NCBI GenBank assembly: GCA_003231035.1
Contig: QIHU01000238.1
Coordinates: 1-12,443, forward strand
From: Acidobacteriota bacterium
GTDB lineage: Bacteria; Acidobacteriota; Thermoanaerobaculia; Multivoradales; SZUA-115
Length of the DNA stretch: 12,443 nt
Direction of reading: 5' to 3'
Of the stretch, positions 1 to 5,136 are shown in pieces. How positions within the stretch are numbered: position 1 is the first letter of the stretch; each line of letters opens with the position of its first letter. Below the pieces are notes generated by a model that was not told the DNA's origin, did not search any database, and saw only the letters and a program-made list of their open reading frames with translations. The position numbers and the translations under genes were made by a program.

Positions 1-405
1 CTGAAGGCGCAGATACATGATCGCACCCAGGCCGATCATCGCCAAGGTGATCCCGGCCGCCATGGCCAGCGGCCACCGGCTGGCTTGGCGAACCAGTGGC
101 GCGTGGGTCGACCGCGGCTCCGGACGGTGGCGCAGGGTGGCGACCGGTGGAACTGGGCTGGAAACCACCGACGTCTGCTGCTCTTGCCGACTGGACGCTC
201 GATCGGAACCGATCGCCGCCAGCAACTTCGCCTTGGCTTGCGGGTTCGGCGCCAGCGGCTCGACGGCATGCGGTAGCAAGCCCATCACCTCGATGTAGAG
301 GCGTTCGAGGGTCTGTTCTTCCTCACTGAGATCGCTCTCACTCGACTGAGCGAGAGGGTCGGTCTCCAGGAGGGCTGAAATGATCTGTTCTTCGCGGTCC
401 ATCAT
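1..405 (-). CDS. RskA-like membrane anti-sigma factor (partial, C-terminus off the left edge)
   Basis: The frame is open from ATG at 405 (or the adjacent ATG at 402) to the window edge, giving 135 codons with no stop. The N-terminal ~75 residues are acidic and helical (LERLYIEVMGLLPHAVEPL, then KLLAAI), as in the sigma-binding part of RskA-type anti-sigma factors. A Pro/Ser/Arg-rich linker follows, then one membrane helix at about residues 109-133 (WPLAMAAGITLAMIGLG). There is no Cys in the visible part, so the HxxxCxxC motif of zinc-binding anti-sigma (ZAS) proteins is absent. The gene lies 59 bp downstream of the ECF sigma gene on the same strand, the usual sigma then anti-sigma order. It would hold the sigma factor at the membrane until a signal triggers release or proteolysis. 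The periplasmic domain is outside the window, so the signal cannot be guessed. No strong ribosome binding site is visible. Confidence 0.8.
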   Translation of the reverse strand, partial: MMDREEQIISALLETDPLAQSSESDLSEEEQTLERLYIEVMGLLPHAVEPLAPNPQAKAKLLAAIGSDRASSRQEQQTSVVSSPVPPVATLRHRPEPRSTHAPLVRQASRWPLAMAAGITLAMIGLGAIMYLRLQ

Positions 406-413
406 AGCTGCAC

Positions 414-438
414 TCGGATTCTCGAATCGGATTCTCGA
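414..438. repeat. Two 12-bp direct repeats between sigma and anti-sigma genes
   Basis: TCGGATTCTCGA occurs at 414-425 and again at 427-438, separated by one base, in the 59-bp gap upstream of the anti-sigma start. The copies are identical. This could be a small duplication or a regulator site; nothing in the sequence decides between these. Confidence 0.6.
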
Positions 439-464
439 TACTTGATTGCTCTGATCCGAGGGTC

Positions 465-1061
465 TCAGAGCAAACCTCTAATCTCTTGGCGTAGCGCCTT
501 TCTCAGTTTTTTCATCGCCAGGAGGGTGCGCGTCTTCACCGTGCCCAGAGGGATTCCCGTCTCGGCCGCGATTTCGCTCTGGGTCAGCCCATGGAAGAAG
601 GCCAATTCGATGACTTGGCTCTGTTCAATGGGTAGCAGAGCAAGTTCTTCTTTCACCCTACGACGTCTTTCAGTGGTCAATACGTCGAGCAGGCCCGAGG
701 CGGATGCATAGGTTGGAGGTTTTTCGTGCTGAGCCGCGGACAGGGTCTTCTGCACCACTTTCCGGTTGCGCAATCGGTCGATCGCCCGGCTGCGCACCAT
801 CAGGATGAGCCACGTGGTCACCGAAGAACGGTTCGCGTCATAGCGGTCCGCGTGATCCCAAGTTTGGACGAAGACCTCTTGAACCACCTCTTCCGCGTCC
901 TCGAAGCGATCCAAAATGCGGTTGGACAGCCCGAGAAGAATCGGTGAGTGGCGAGTGTGGAGCGTACCCAACGCTTGCTGATCGCCGCCGACGATTCGCC
1001 GGATCAGTTCATGATCGTCCAGCTTGGGGGGAGTGCTCACAGTTGTGGCAGCCAGGTCCAT
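465..1061 (-). CDS. ECF-family RNA polymerase sigma factor (SigK/RpoE-like)
   Basis: The 198-residue protein has the two-domain ECF layout. Region 2 spans about residues 37-105 and includes EDAEEVVQEVFVQTW (core binding and -10 recognition) and VRSRAIDRLRNRK. Region 4 spans about 140-190 and has a clear helix-turn-helix, GLTQSEIAAETGIPLGTVKT, for -35 recognition. Length and architecture match group IV sigma factors. The product would direct RNA polymerase to a small regulon while controlled by the membrane anti-sigma factor encoded just downstream. The start at 1061 is the only good ATG, although no Shine-Dalgarno sequence is obvious before it. The gene is 58 bp downstream of the thioesterase gene on the same strand, so readthrough from tdk is possible, as is its own promoter. 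The regulon and inducing signal are unknown. Confidence 0.93.
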   Translation of the reverse strand: MDLAATTVSTPPKLDDHELIRRIVGGDQQALGTLHTRHSPILLGLSNRILDRFEDAEEVVQEVFVQTWDHADRYDANRSSVTTWLILMVRSRAIDRLRNRKVVQKTLSAAQHEKPPTYASASGLLDVLTTERRRRVKEELALLPIEQSQVIELAFFHGLTQSEIAAETGIPLGTVKTRTLLAMKKLRKALRQEIRGLL

Positions 1062-1119
1062 GAGTGGGTCGTGGTGGAGCGAACTAGATGAGAGACGTCA
1101 AAGCCAGCATAGGGTACCA

Positions 1120-1557
1120 CTAGCCCTTCTCGATCGGAACGGGGTTGCGATCTTGATCTACCTGGACGTAGATCACCTCCGCGGTGGTAACCCGGTGTTT
1201 TCCGGGTTCCTTGCCGATGCGGCGTTCGGCGATGACCTCCACCCTCACGGTGATGGAGGTGCGGCCGACGCGTACCGTCTCGGCGTAGAAGCTCACCAGG
1301 TCTCCCACAAAGACTGGCGCCACGAATTCCACTTCGCGCATCGCCGCGGTCACCAGGTTGCCGGGAGCATGAATGTGCGCTTCGACGGCACCCGCTTGGT
1401 CAATATAGGAGAGGATGATGCCGCCGAAGATCGTGCCCATGGCGTTGGTGTCCTTGGGCATCATCGAGACGCGGATGGCGGCGGACGGGCGCGCCCGCGA
1501 TTCTTCCCGTGCCTCGCCGCAGGCGTCGCCCATGAGGCTCTTCGTGGGAGAAGTCAT
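1120..1557 (-). CDS. YciA-like acyl-CoA thioesterase (hotdog fold)
   Basis: The 145-residue product carries the hallmark of YciA/BFIT-type hotdog thioesterases near residues 33-57, MPKDTNAMGTIFGG followed by LSYIDQAG. The conserved Asn38 and Asp53 lie in the usual catalytic region. The second half (FVAPVFVGDLVSFYAE, VGRTSITVRVEV) matches the beta-strand core of the fold. It should hydrolyse acyl-CoA to free acid and CoA in the cytosol; substrate chain length cannot be told from sequence. The first ~25 residues are variable and the true start could be slightly internal. The chosen ATG at 1557 overlaps the tdk stop as ATGA, which points to translational coupling. Family assignment is firm, substrate is not. 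Confidence 0.9.
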   Translation of the reverse strand: MTSPTKSLMGDACGEAREESRARPSAAIRVSMMPKDTNAMGTIFGGIILSYIDQAGAVEAHIHAPGNLVTAAMREVEFVAPVFVGDLVSFYAETVRVGRTSITVRVEVIAERRIGKEPGKHRVTTAEVIYVQVDQDRNPVPIEKG

Positions 1558-2162
1558 CGCAACCCCTCCACGGGAATCGGCTCACTGACGACTTTGGCGA
1601 TTCCCTCCTCGTAGCAACGACGGCAGCGCGCCTCGTAGGAACCCGTATCCCCCACTTGCACCTGTTCGTCTCCACCCGAAATCCGCTGGCTGTACTGCGC
1701 TGGCTCGCCGCATCGAACGCAAACGGCATGCAGTTTCTCCACGTACTCGGCCAGCGCCATGATCGCCGGCATGGGGCCGAATGGCTTGCGGCGATAGTCA
1801 AGATCGAGACCAGCCACCACGATCCGGCGGCCTTCGTCCGCCAACTTATCGAGGACATCGACGATGGCCAGATCGAAAAACTGTGCCTCATCGATGCCGA
1901 TCACATCCACATTGGGCCGCAAGCGCTCGCCAAGCTCGCGGCTACTGCCGATAGTCTCGGCATCGAGCTGCCGGTTGTCTCGGGTCACCAGCCGCTCCGG
2001 CGAGTACCGAGTGTCGGTCGCGGGTTTGAAGACTTGCACCCTCTGGCGCGCGATCATCGCTCGGCGCAAGCGGCGCACCAGCTCTTCGCTCTTGCCACAG
2101 AACATACCGCCGGTAATCACTTCCAGGCGGCCACGGCTTCTTTCTGAGAGGTTTCGACTCAT
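1554..2162 (-). CDS. tdk: Thymidine kinase
   Basis: The 202-residue protein is a type II thymidine kinase, which phosphorylates thymidine to dTMP with ATP in the salvage pathway. The P-loop is GGMFCGKSEE at residues 18-27. The Walker B/catalytic segment is IGIDEAQFF (about 89-96), with Glu92 as the expected general base. GLDLDYRRKPFG (118-129) forms part of the substrate lasso region. Four cysteines in two pairs, C148/C151 and C180/C183, form the structural zinc site of the family. Length is normal. An AGGAG-type ribosome binding site lies about 15 nt before the ATG, rather far, but no other in-frame start exists nearby. It is the first gene of a unit with the overlapping thioesterase gene and is divergent from the HAD gene across 98 bp. 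Confidence 0.96.
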   Translation of the reverse strand: MSRNLSERSRGRLEVITGGMFCGKSEELVRRLRRAMIARQRVQVFKPATDTRYSPERLVTRDNRQLDAETIGSSRELGERLRPNVDVIGIDEAQFFDLAIVDVLDKLADEGRRIVVAGLDLDYRRKPFGPMPAIMALAEYVEKLHAVCVRCGEPAQYSQRISGGDEQVQVGDTGSYEARCRRCYEEGIAKVVSEPIPVEGLR

Positions 2163-2260
2163 CGGCCGGTGATGGTACCTCTCCTGGCTCCAAGTGGCAA
2201 AGGTTGTTTGCCCCGTAGCTCAAGACAAACGCCGTCTTCCATGCCGAGTATCATGCACCC

Positions 2261-2956
2261 GTGCTACGCGCCCTCCTCTTCGACTTCAATGGCGTTCTCG
2301 TCGATGACGAGCCCATTCACTACGAGCTGCTTCGTCAAGTCCTGGCGGAAGAGGGCGTCCAATTGTCGACCGAGGACTACTTCAGCGACTACCTGGGTCT
2401 GGATGACCGCAGCTGCTTCGTAGCCGCCCTACGCTCCAACAGTGCCGCTCCCGACGCCGGCCGGCTGGCACGCCTAGTGACGCGGAAAGCCTCCTACTAC
2501 CGCCAGCGTATTCGCCAAGAAGGCTACCCCTTCTTCCCCGGAACCGCCGATCTGGTAGCCCAAGCCATCACCTCCAACCTAGTCTTGGGCGTGGTCAGTG
2601 GCGCGCTGCGCTCCGAAGTCGAGGGAGCCCTCGACCAACTGAAGGTTCGTGCCCACTTCAAGGTCTTGGTCACCTGCGAAGAGGTCGACAACGGCAAGCC
2701 CGATCCCGAAGGCTACCGCCAGGCCATCGCACAGCTCAACTCCCGCCCCCCCCTACCCGAGCGCCTATTCCATCCCCACGAGGTCCTCGCCATCGAAGAC
2801 AGCCCAGCAGGCCTGCGAGCCGCCAGCCAAGCCGGTCTACGCACCCTAGCGGTGGCCCACGCCCGCCCCAGCGAAGAACTCCACGAAGCCGAACACCAGA
2901 CCCCCTCCCTAGCCGCCACCGACCTACCCCAGATCCAAGCCCTTTTCGACGGCTAG
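2261..2956 (+). CDS. HAD-superfamily hydrolase, beta-phosphoglucomutase/phosphatase-like
   Basis: The 231-residue protein is a cap-C1 type HAD enzyme. Motif I is LLFDFNGVLVDDEP, with nucleophile Asp8. Motif II is VVSGA with Ser113, motif III is Lys146 in DNGKPDPEGY, and motif IV is AIEDSPAGL with Glu179/Asp180. The layout and length fit the beta-phosphoglucomutase/phosphoglycolate phosphatase group acting on small phosphorylated metabolites. Motif I is DxN instead of DxD: the residue two after the nucleophile, normally the acid/base Asp, is Asn10. That could slow turnover or point to a different leaving group. The start is GTG at 2261; upstream ATGs are out of frame. It converges on the DUF2203 gene and shares a CTAG stop with it. 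The substrate is unknown. Confidence 0.88.
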   Translation: MLRALLFDFNGVLVDDEPIHYELLRQVLAEEGVQLSTEDYFSDYLGLDDRSCFVAALRSNSAAPDAGRLARLVTRKASYYRQRIRQEGYPFFPGTADLVAQAITSNLVLGVVSGALRSEVEGALDQLKVRAHFKVLVTCEEVDNGKPDPEGYRQAIAQLNSRPPLPERLFHPHEVLAIEDSPAGLRAASQAGLRTLAVAHARPSEELHEAEHQTPSLAATDLPQIQALFDG

Positions 2957-3306
2957 TTGACCGGCACGCGGTCGTCGAAGCCTTCCTCATAGCCGTGGTA
3001 GTGGCTGATGCTGTCCTCGGGAAAACGCCAACAGTAGTAGCCGTCCCCACAATCCCAATCCACCAGCCACAGCCCCTTCACTTCGCAACCCACCGAACTC
3101 ACCTCTTCCACCCAAGCCTGCACGATGCGTTCATAGGCGGACTGCAACTCCTCCTTGCGGGCCTCCAGCTCGTCACGACTCTGCACCCGATTGAGCATCG
3201 CCTCAATCTGACGAATCGCGGCGGTGGTCAAATCACGCACCTGTGGAAAGGTGTTGAGGGCATCCTCGTAGCTGAAAGTACGGCGATTGGGGTTGCGGGC
3301 ATTCAT
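2953..3306 (-). CDS. DUF2203 family protein
   Basis: The 117-residue soluble protein has the DUF2203 signature. It starts with an aromatic-led segment, FSYEDALNTFPQVRDL, continues with a long charged coiled helix (residues ~25-68), and ends with GCEVKGLWLVDWDC then YYCWRFPEDSISHYHGYEEGF. The EVKG-x-LVD and CWR-x-x-EDxIxxxH elements are typical; the His/Glu/Asp content of the tail could bind metal or be structural. Function is unknown for the family. Its stop codon TAG shares the palindromic CTAG (2953-2956) with the stop of the HAD gene on the other strand. No transmembrane segment or signal peptide is seen. Confidence 0.82.
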   Translation of the reverse strand: MNARNPNRRTFSYEDALNTFPQVRDLTTAAIRQIEAMLNRVQSRDELEARKEELQSAYERIVQAWVEEVSSVGCEVKGLWLVDWDCGDGYYCWRFPEDSISHYHGYEEGFDDRVPVN

Positions 3307-3322
3307 GTGGGGCCGAATGGTA

Positions 3323-3360
3323 GCAGGGCGGCCGTCCGGCCGCCCTGCCTTTCATTTTTT
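3323..3360 (+). terminator. Rho-independent terminator-like hairpin
   Basis: GCAGGGCGGCC (3323-3333) pairs perfectly with GGCCGCCCTGC (3338-3348) across a 4-nt loop, followed by CTTTCATTTTTT on the plus strand. It reads as a strong intrinsic terminator for plus-strand transcription. No plus-strand gene ends just before it: the HAD gene ends at 2956 with the antisense DUF2203 gene between. It may stop readthrough from the HAD gene, or belong to the hairpin cluster that follows. Confidence 0.65.
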
Positions 3361-3383
3361 GGGGACCTCTCGCCGAGGTCCCC
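3361..3383. repeat. Inverted repeat, 9-bp stem
   Basis: GGGGACCTC at 3361-3369 and GAGGTCCCC at 3375-3383 are perfect complements with the 5-nt loop TCGCC. There is no T tract after it on the plus strand, so a terminator role alone is not convincing. Confidence 0.7.
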
Positions 3384-3385
3384 TC

Positions 3386-3413
3386 AACCGAAAAAACGTC
3401 GTTTTTCGGTTTT
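3386..3413 (+). repeat. A/T-rich hairpin with short T tail
   Basis: AACCG at 3386-3390 pairs with CGGTT at 3407-3411, and AAAAAC at 3392-3397 pairs with GTTTTT at 3401-3406, leaving one bulged A and a 3-nt loop. A short T run follows. It may be a second, weaker plus-strand terminator. Confidence 0.5.
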
Positions 3414-3427
3414 CACCCCTAAGGCGT

Positions 3428-3463
3428 CCGGCCTAAGCGGCCGGGCCGGCCTAAGCGGCCGGG
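3428..3463. repeat. Two tandem 18-bp units, each a palindrome
   Basis: CCGGCCTAAGCGGCCGGG occurs perfectly at 3428-3445 and 3446-3463 with no spacer. Each unit folds as CCGGCC-TAAGC-GGCCGG (6-bp stem, 5-nt loop). Flanking AGGCG/CGCCT can enclose both hairpins in a three-way junction. Confidence 0.8.
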
Positions 3464-3500
3464 CTCGCCTGGTGGCTCACGCCCGGCTGTAGGCGGGCGC

Positions 3501-3707
3501 TTGTGGATCCGATATCAGACCCCGGGCATGCGCGTGGAAGGCGGTGTCGAGCTTCGAGAGATGATCCAAGATGGAGCGAAGCAGCTAGCCGCCCGACACC
3601 CGGAGGATTACCAGACGGGTTCTACGGCTTGGGTTACCGCCCGTTTCTCGGCCCACAACCCGTTGCCCGAACGGCGATGGAGGAAGTGGCTCGAGGAGAG
3701 TTACTAA
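3501..3707 (+). CDS. Small unrecognised ORF, possibly a remnant
   Basis: The frame opens at TTG 3501 (68 residues) or at ATG 3528 (59 residues) and ends at TAA 3705-3707. The product is hydrophilic, with acidic and basic residues evenly spread and a Trp/Arg-rich end (LPERRWRKWLEESY). I recognise no family, no signal peptide and no membrane segment. No convincing ribosome binding site is seen. It lies between the hairpin cluster and a truncated proB-like start, in what looks like a rearranged region, so it may be a gene fragment or a chance ORF. Confidence 0.25.
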   Translation: MWIRYQTPGMRVEGGVELREMIQDGAKQLAARHPEDYQTGSTAWVTARFSAHNPLPERRWRKWLEESY

Positions 3708-3771
3708 CTAAGCCATCGATAGCCGAACACTGCGCTTCGACGAGCGCTACGATCGGGGATACCACCGGGCG

Positions 3772-3891
3772 ATGAACTCTCATCAACCTCCCAGACCGGC
3801 GGTCGCGCAAGCCCACCGAGTGGTGCTCAAGGTCGGTACTCGCGTGTTGGCTCGGAGAGACGGACGCGCCGGTCGAGGGCGAAGGCGGTAG
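3772..3891 (+). pseudogene. Truncated glutamate 5-kinase N-terminus (proB-like stub)
   Basis: ATG at 3772 opens a 39-codon frame. Residues 15-31, HRVVLKVGTRVLARRDG, look like the start of glutamate 5-kinase (ProB), where RxVVKVGTxVLTxxDGxL forms the first strand and ATP-binding loop of the amino acid kinase fold. The similarity stops after about 32 residues and the frame reaches TAG at 3889-3891 with Arg/Gly-rich noise. The rest of the ~260-370 residue enzyme is missing. From about 3880 the opposite strand carries an unrelated BNR-type fragment, so a recombination joint lies near 3860-3885. The assignment rests on a short motif and could be chance. Confidence 0.5.
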
Positions 3892-4400
3892 GTCGACCTC
3901 GGTCCAAGTGGCGCCGGCGTTGGTCGAATAGGCCGACTTTTCGTTGTTGTTGCGATCCCAGCAGGTGTAGTGACGACCAAAGAAGGGACTGCCCGGGTTG
4001 TTGTCGATGGCGTAGAAATTCTTGTCTTCGATCCGATTGGGTGTCGGCCAACTGTTGATCACGATCCCCTGACCGTTCCAGGTAACCCCACCGTTGGTCG
4101 AACGCGCGGTGACGATCGCATACTGAAACGTCATGAAGTTCGCGGTGCACAGCATCATGTGCTCGAGGTATACATTGCCGTTGACGTCCCAGTTGACCGC
4201 CGGATCGCTGCCAAAGAGGAATGGGTTGGTGCAGTTGAGGCCATAGGCGGTCTCGGAGGGAGCACAGGTGTAGCCCCAGGTCACACCGCCGTCGCTCGAA
4301 TAGAAAATCGCTTGGATGCCGATGCCGCAAGTACCACCGATCGAATCGGCGGTGTTGGCGTCTGAGGTCATGTTGAGTGGATGACTCTTTTGGGCGCAAA
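3880..4400 (-). pseudogene. Internal fragment of a BNR/Asp-box (sialidase-like) secreted protein
   Basis: On the minus strand about 170 codons read as a convincing extracellular beta-propeller segment with three Asp-box-like motifs: SSDGGVTW (4276-4299), STNGGVTW (4078-4101) and STNAGATW (3904-3927). Between them are Cys, Asn and aromatic rich strands such as FGSDPAVNWDVNGNVYLEHM and FFGRHYTCWDRNN. Proteins of this sort are normally several hundred residues with a signal peptide. Here the N-terminus is lost near 4400, where the toxin-antitoxin promoter region begins, and the C-terminus near 3880, where the proB-like stub ends. The frame stays open on both sides (3634-5100), but the outer parts are antisense to other genes and show no propeller pattern. 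I treat it as a decayed gene piece, not an expressed protein. Confidence 0.65.
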
Positions 4401-4477
4401 CGAAATACCACGAGCAATTTTGTGGCCGTTTTGCGTCTAGGTAGAGAGAGCCCGGAGCGGGAGCTGCCCGCCCTGGA

Positions 4478-4513
4478 TTGGCAATTTTTCCCAAGGAGAC
4501 GTACAATGTACAC
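4478..4513 (+). promoter_or_regulatory. Sigma70-type promoter with overlapping TGTACA operator core
   Basis: TTGGCA (4478-4483) and TACAAT (4502-4507) are each one base off the -35 and -10 consensus, with an 18-bp spacer. The expected transcription start, about 7 bases after the -10, falls on or next to the antitoxin ATG at 4514, implying a leaderless mRNA. The palindrome TGTACA (4507-4512) overlaps the end of the -10. TGTACA is the known core bound by the E. coli YefM-YoeB complex, so autoregulation is plausible. The AAGGAG at 4493-4498 sits between -35 and -10 and would not be in the message from this promoter. Confidence 0.6.
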
Positions 4514-4768
4514 ATGTTACGCCACACCGCATCCGAAGCCCGCCGCAAGCTTTTTCGTCTACTCGACTCGGTCGAGCAAGGAGAAGAAGTGATTCTGGAA
4601 CGAAAAGGCGTCCAGTTCCGCCTCAGTCTGGAGAGAGAGCCCGCGCGCACGACCCCAAAGAGGTCTCCTCTGCGCGTCCTGGATCCAGTGCTTCTCGACG
4701 GCGAGTGGAGCTGGCAAGCCGATGCCAGCGGCGAGTTGTCCTTCAAGCCTCGCAAGGAAACACCATGA
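4514..4768 (+). CDS. Phd/YefM-family antitoxin
   Basis: The 84-residue protein has the Phd/YefM N-terminal DNA-binding pattern: TASEARRKLFRLLDSVEQGE, then EVILERKGVQFRL, a helix followed by the beta hairpin of the fold. The C-terminal part (DGEWSWQADASGELSFKP) is the flexible toxin-binding tail type. It should dimerise, neutralise the PIN toxin encoded next, and repress its own promoter. I chose ATG 4514 over TTG 4478 because the family homology starts there and the promoter elements overlap the upstream codons. The ATG at 4506 is in another frame. The stop overlaps the toxin start as ATGA, the usual arrangement for co-translated pairs. Confidence 0.87.
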   Translation: MLRHTASEARRKLFRLLDSVEQGEEVILERKGVQFRLSLEREPARTTPKRSPLRVLDPVLLDGEWSWQADASGELSFKPRKETP

Positions 4769-5136
4769 TCCTCCTCGACACCAACGCGGTGATCTGGCTC
4801 TTGACCGGCCACCGCCGCGCCAAGCCGCTGGCCGAAACCGGCGCCCGCCTCTACCTCTCCCCGGTCACCCTGCTCGAACTCAAGTTCCTGATCGAATGCG
4901 GTCGGCTCGAAGAGGTTGGAGACAACGCCTTGGAGGCGGTGAGCAAGGACCGCCGATGGCAGCTCGATGACCCCGCTTCGGAGAGGCTCTTCATGGCGGC
5001 CCTGCCGCTCGATTGGACCCGCGATCCGTTCGACCGCCTGCTGGTCGCCCACGCCCGCTGTCGGCGCTGGAAGTTCGCCACTGGCGATCGTCGGCTGCAA
5101 GAGAAACTGCCGCCAACGACCGTACTGGACCTGTAG
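4765..5136 (+). CDS. VapC-type PIN-domain ribonuclease toxin
   Basis: The 123-residue PIN protein carries the acidic residues expected for metal-dependent RNA cleavage: Asp5 in LLDTNAVIWLL, Glu38 in TLLELKFL, Asp87 and Asp90 in RDPFDRLLVAHA, and Asp108 in FATGDRRL. Length fits VapC toxins, which cut tRNA or rRNA and stop translation when the antitoxin is lost. The ATG at 4765 is preceded by AAGGAAAC and overlaps the antitoxin stop. A longer frame from 4705 is not needed. All catalytic acids are present, so the toxin looks active. Its TAG stop (5134-5136) abuts the TGA of the convergent TPP-enzyme gene with no spacing. Confidence 0.92.
   Translation: MILLDTNAVIWLLTGHRRAKPLAETGARLYLSPVTLLELKFLIECGRLEEVGDNALEAVSKDRRWQLDDPASERLFMAALPLDWTRDPFDRLLVAHARCRRWKFATGDRRLQEKLPPTTVLDL

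Larger units (their letters stand above)
3307..3500. other. Hairpin-dense intergenic element
   Basis: No gene is seen here. The 194 bases hold at least five inverted repeats in series: 3323-3348, 3361-3383, 3386-3411, one in each of two tandem 18-bp units (3428-3463), and a weak one at 3481-3498. The sequences AGGCG at 3422-3426 and CGCCT at 3466-3470 can pair around the two tandem units. CACC at 3414-3417 can extend that helix with GGTG at 3471-3474. This could be a transcribed structured RNA, a terminator cluster, or a dispersed repeat. Confidence 0.5.

Noticed and set aside
3466..3491. Resemblance of GGTGGCTCACGCC and the following CTGTA to the start of the human Alu repeat
   Set aside because: The match is only about 13 bases plus a short follow-on, is not continued by the rest of Alu, and is embedded in a bacterial palindromic repeat block. 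Chance is the better explanation, although a check for contamination would be cheap.
4506..4592. ATG at 4506, seven bases after AAGGAG, as a gene start
   Set aside because: Its frame (MYTCYATPHP...) ends at 4592 without any family pattern, while the overlapping frame from 4514 is a clear Phd/YefM antitoxin.
3634..5100. A 488-codon minus-strand open frame covering the BNR fragment and the antisense of the toxin-antitoxin genes
   Set aside because: Only about 3880-4400 has protein-like sequence; the rest is antisense to the well-supported antitoxin and toxin genes or lacks any pattern. It is an open frame by GC bias, not one gene.
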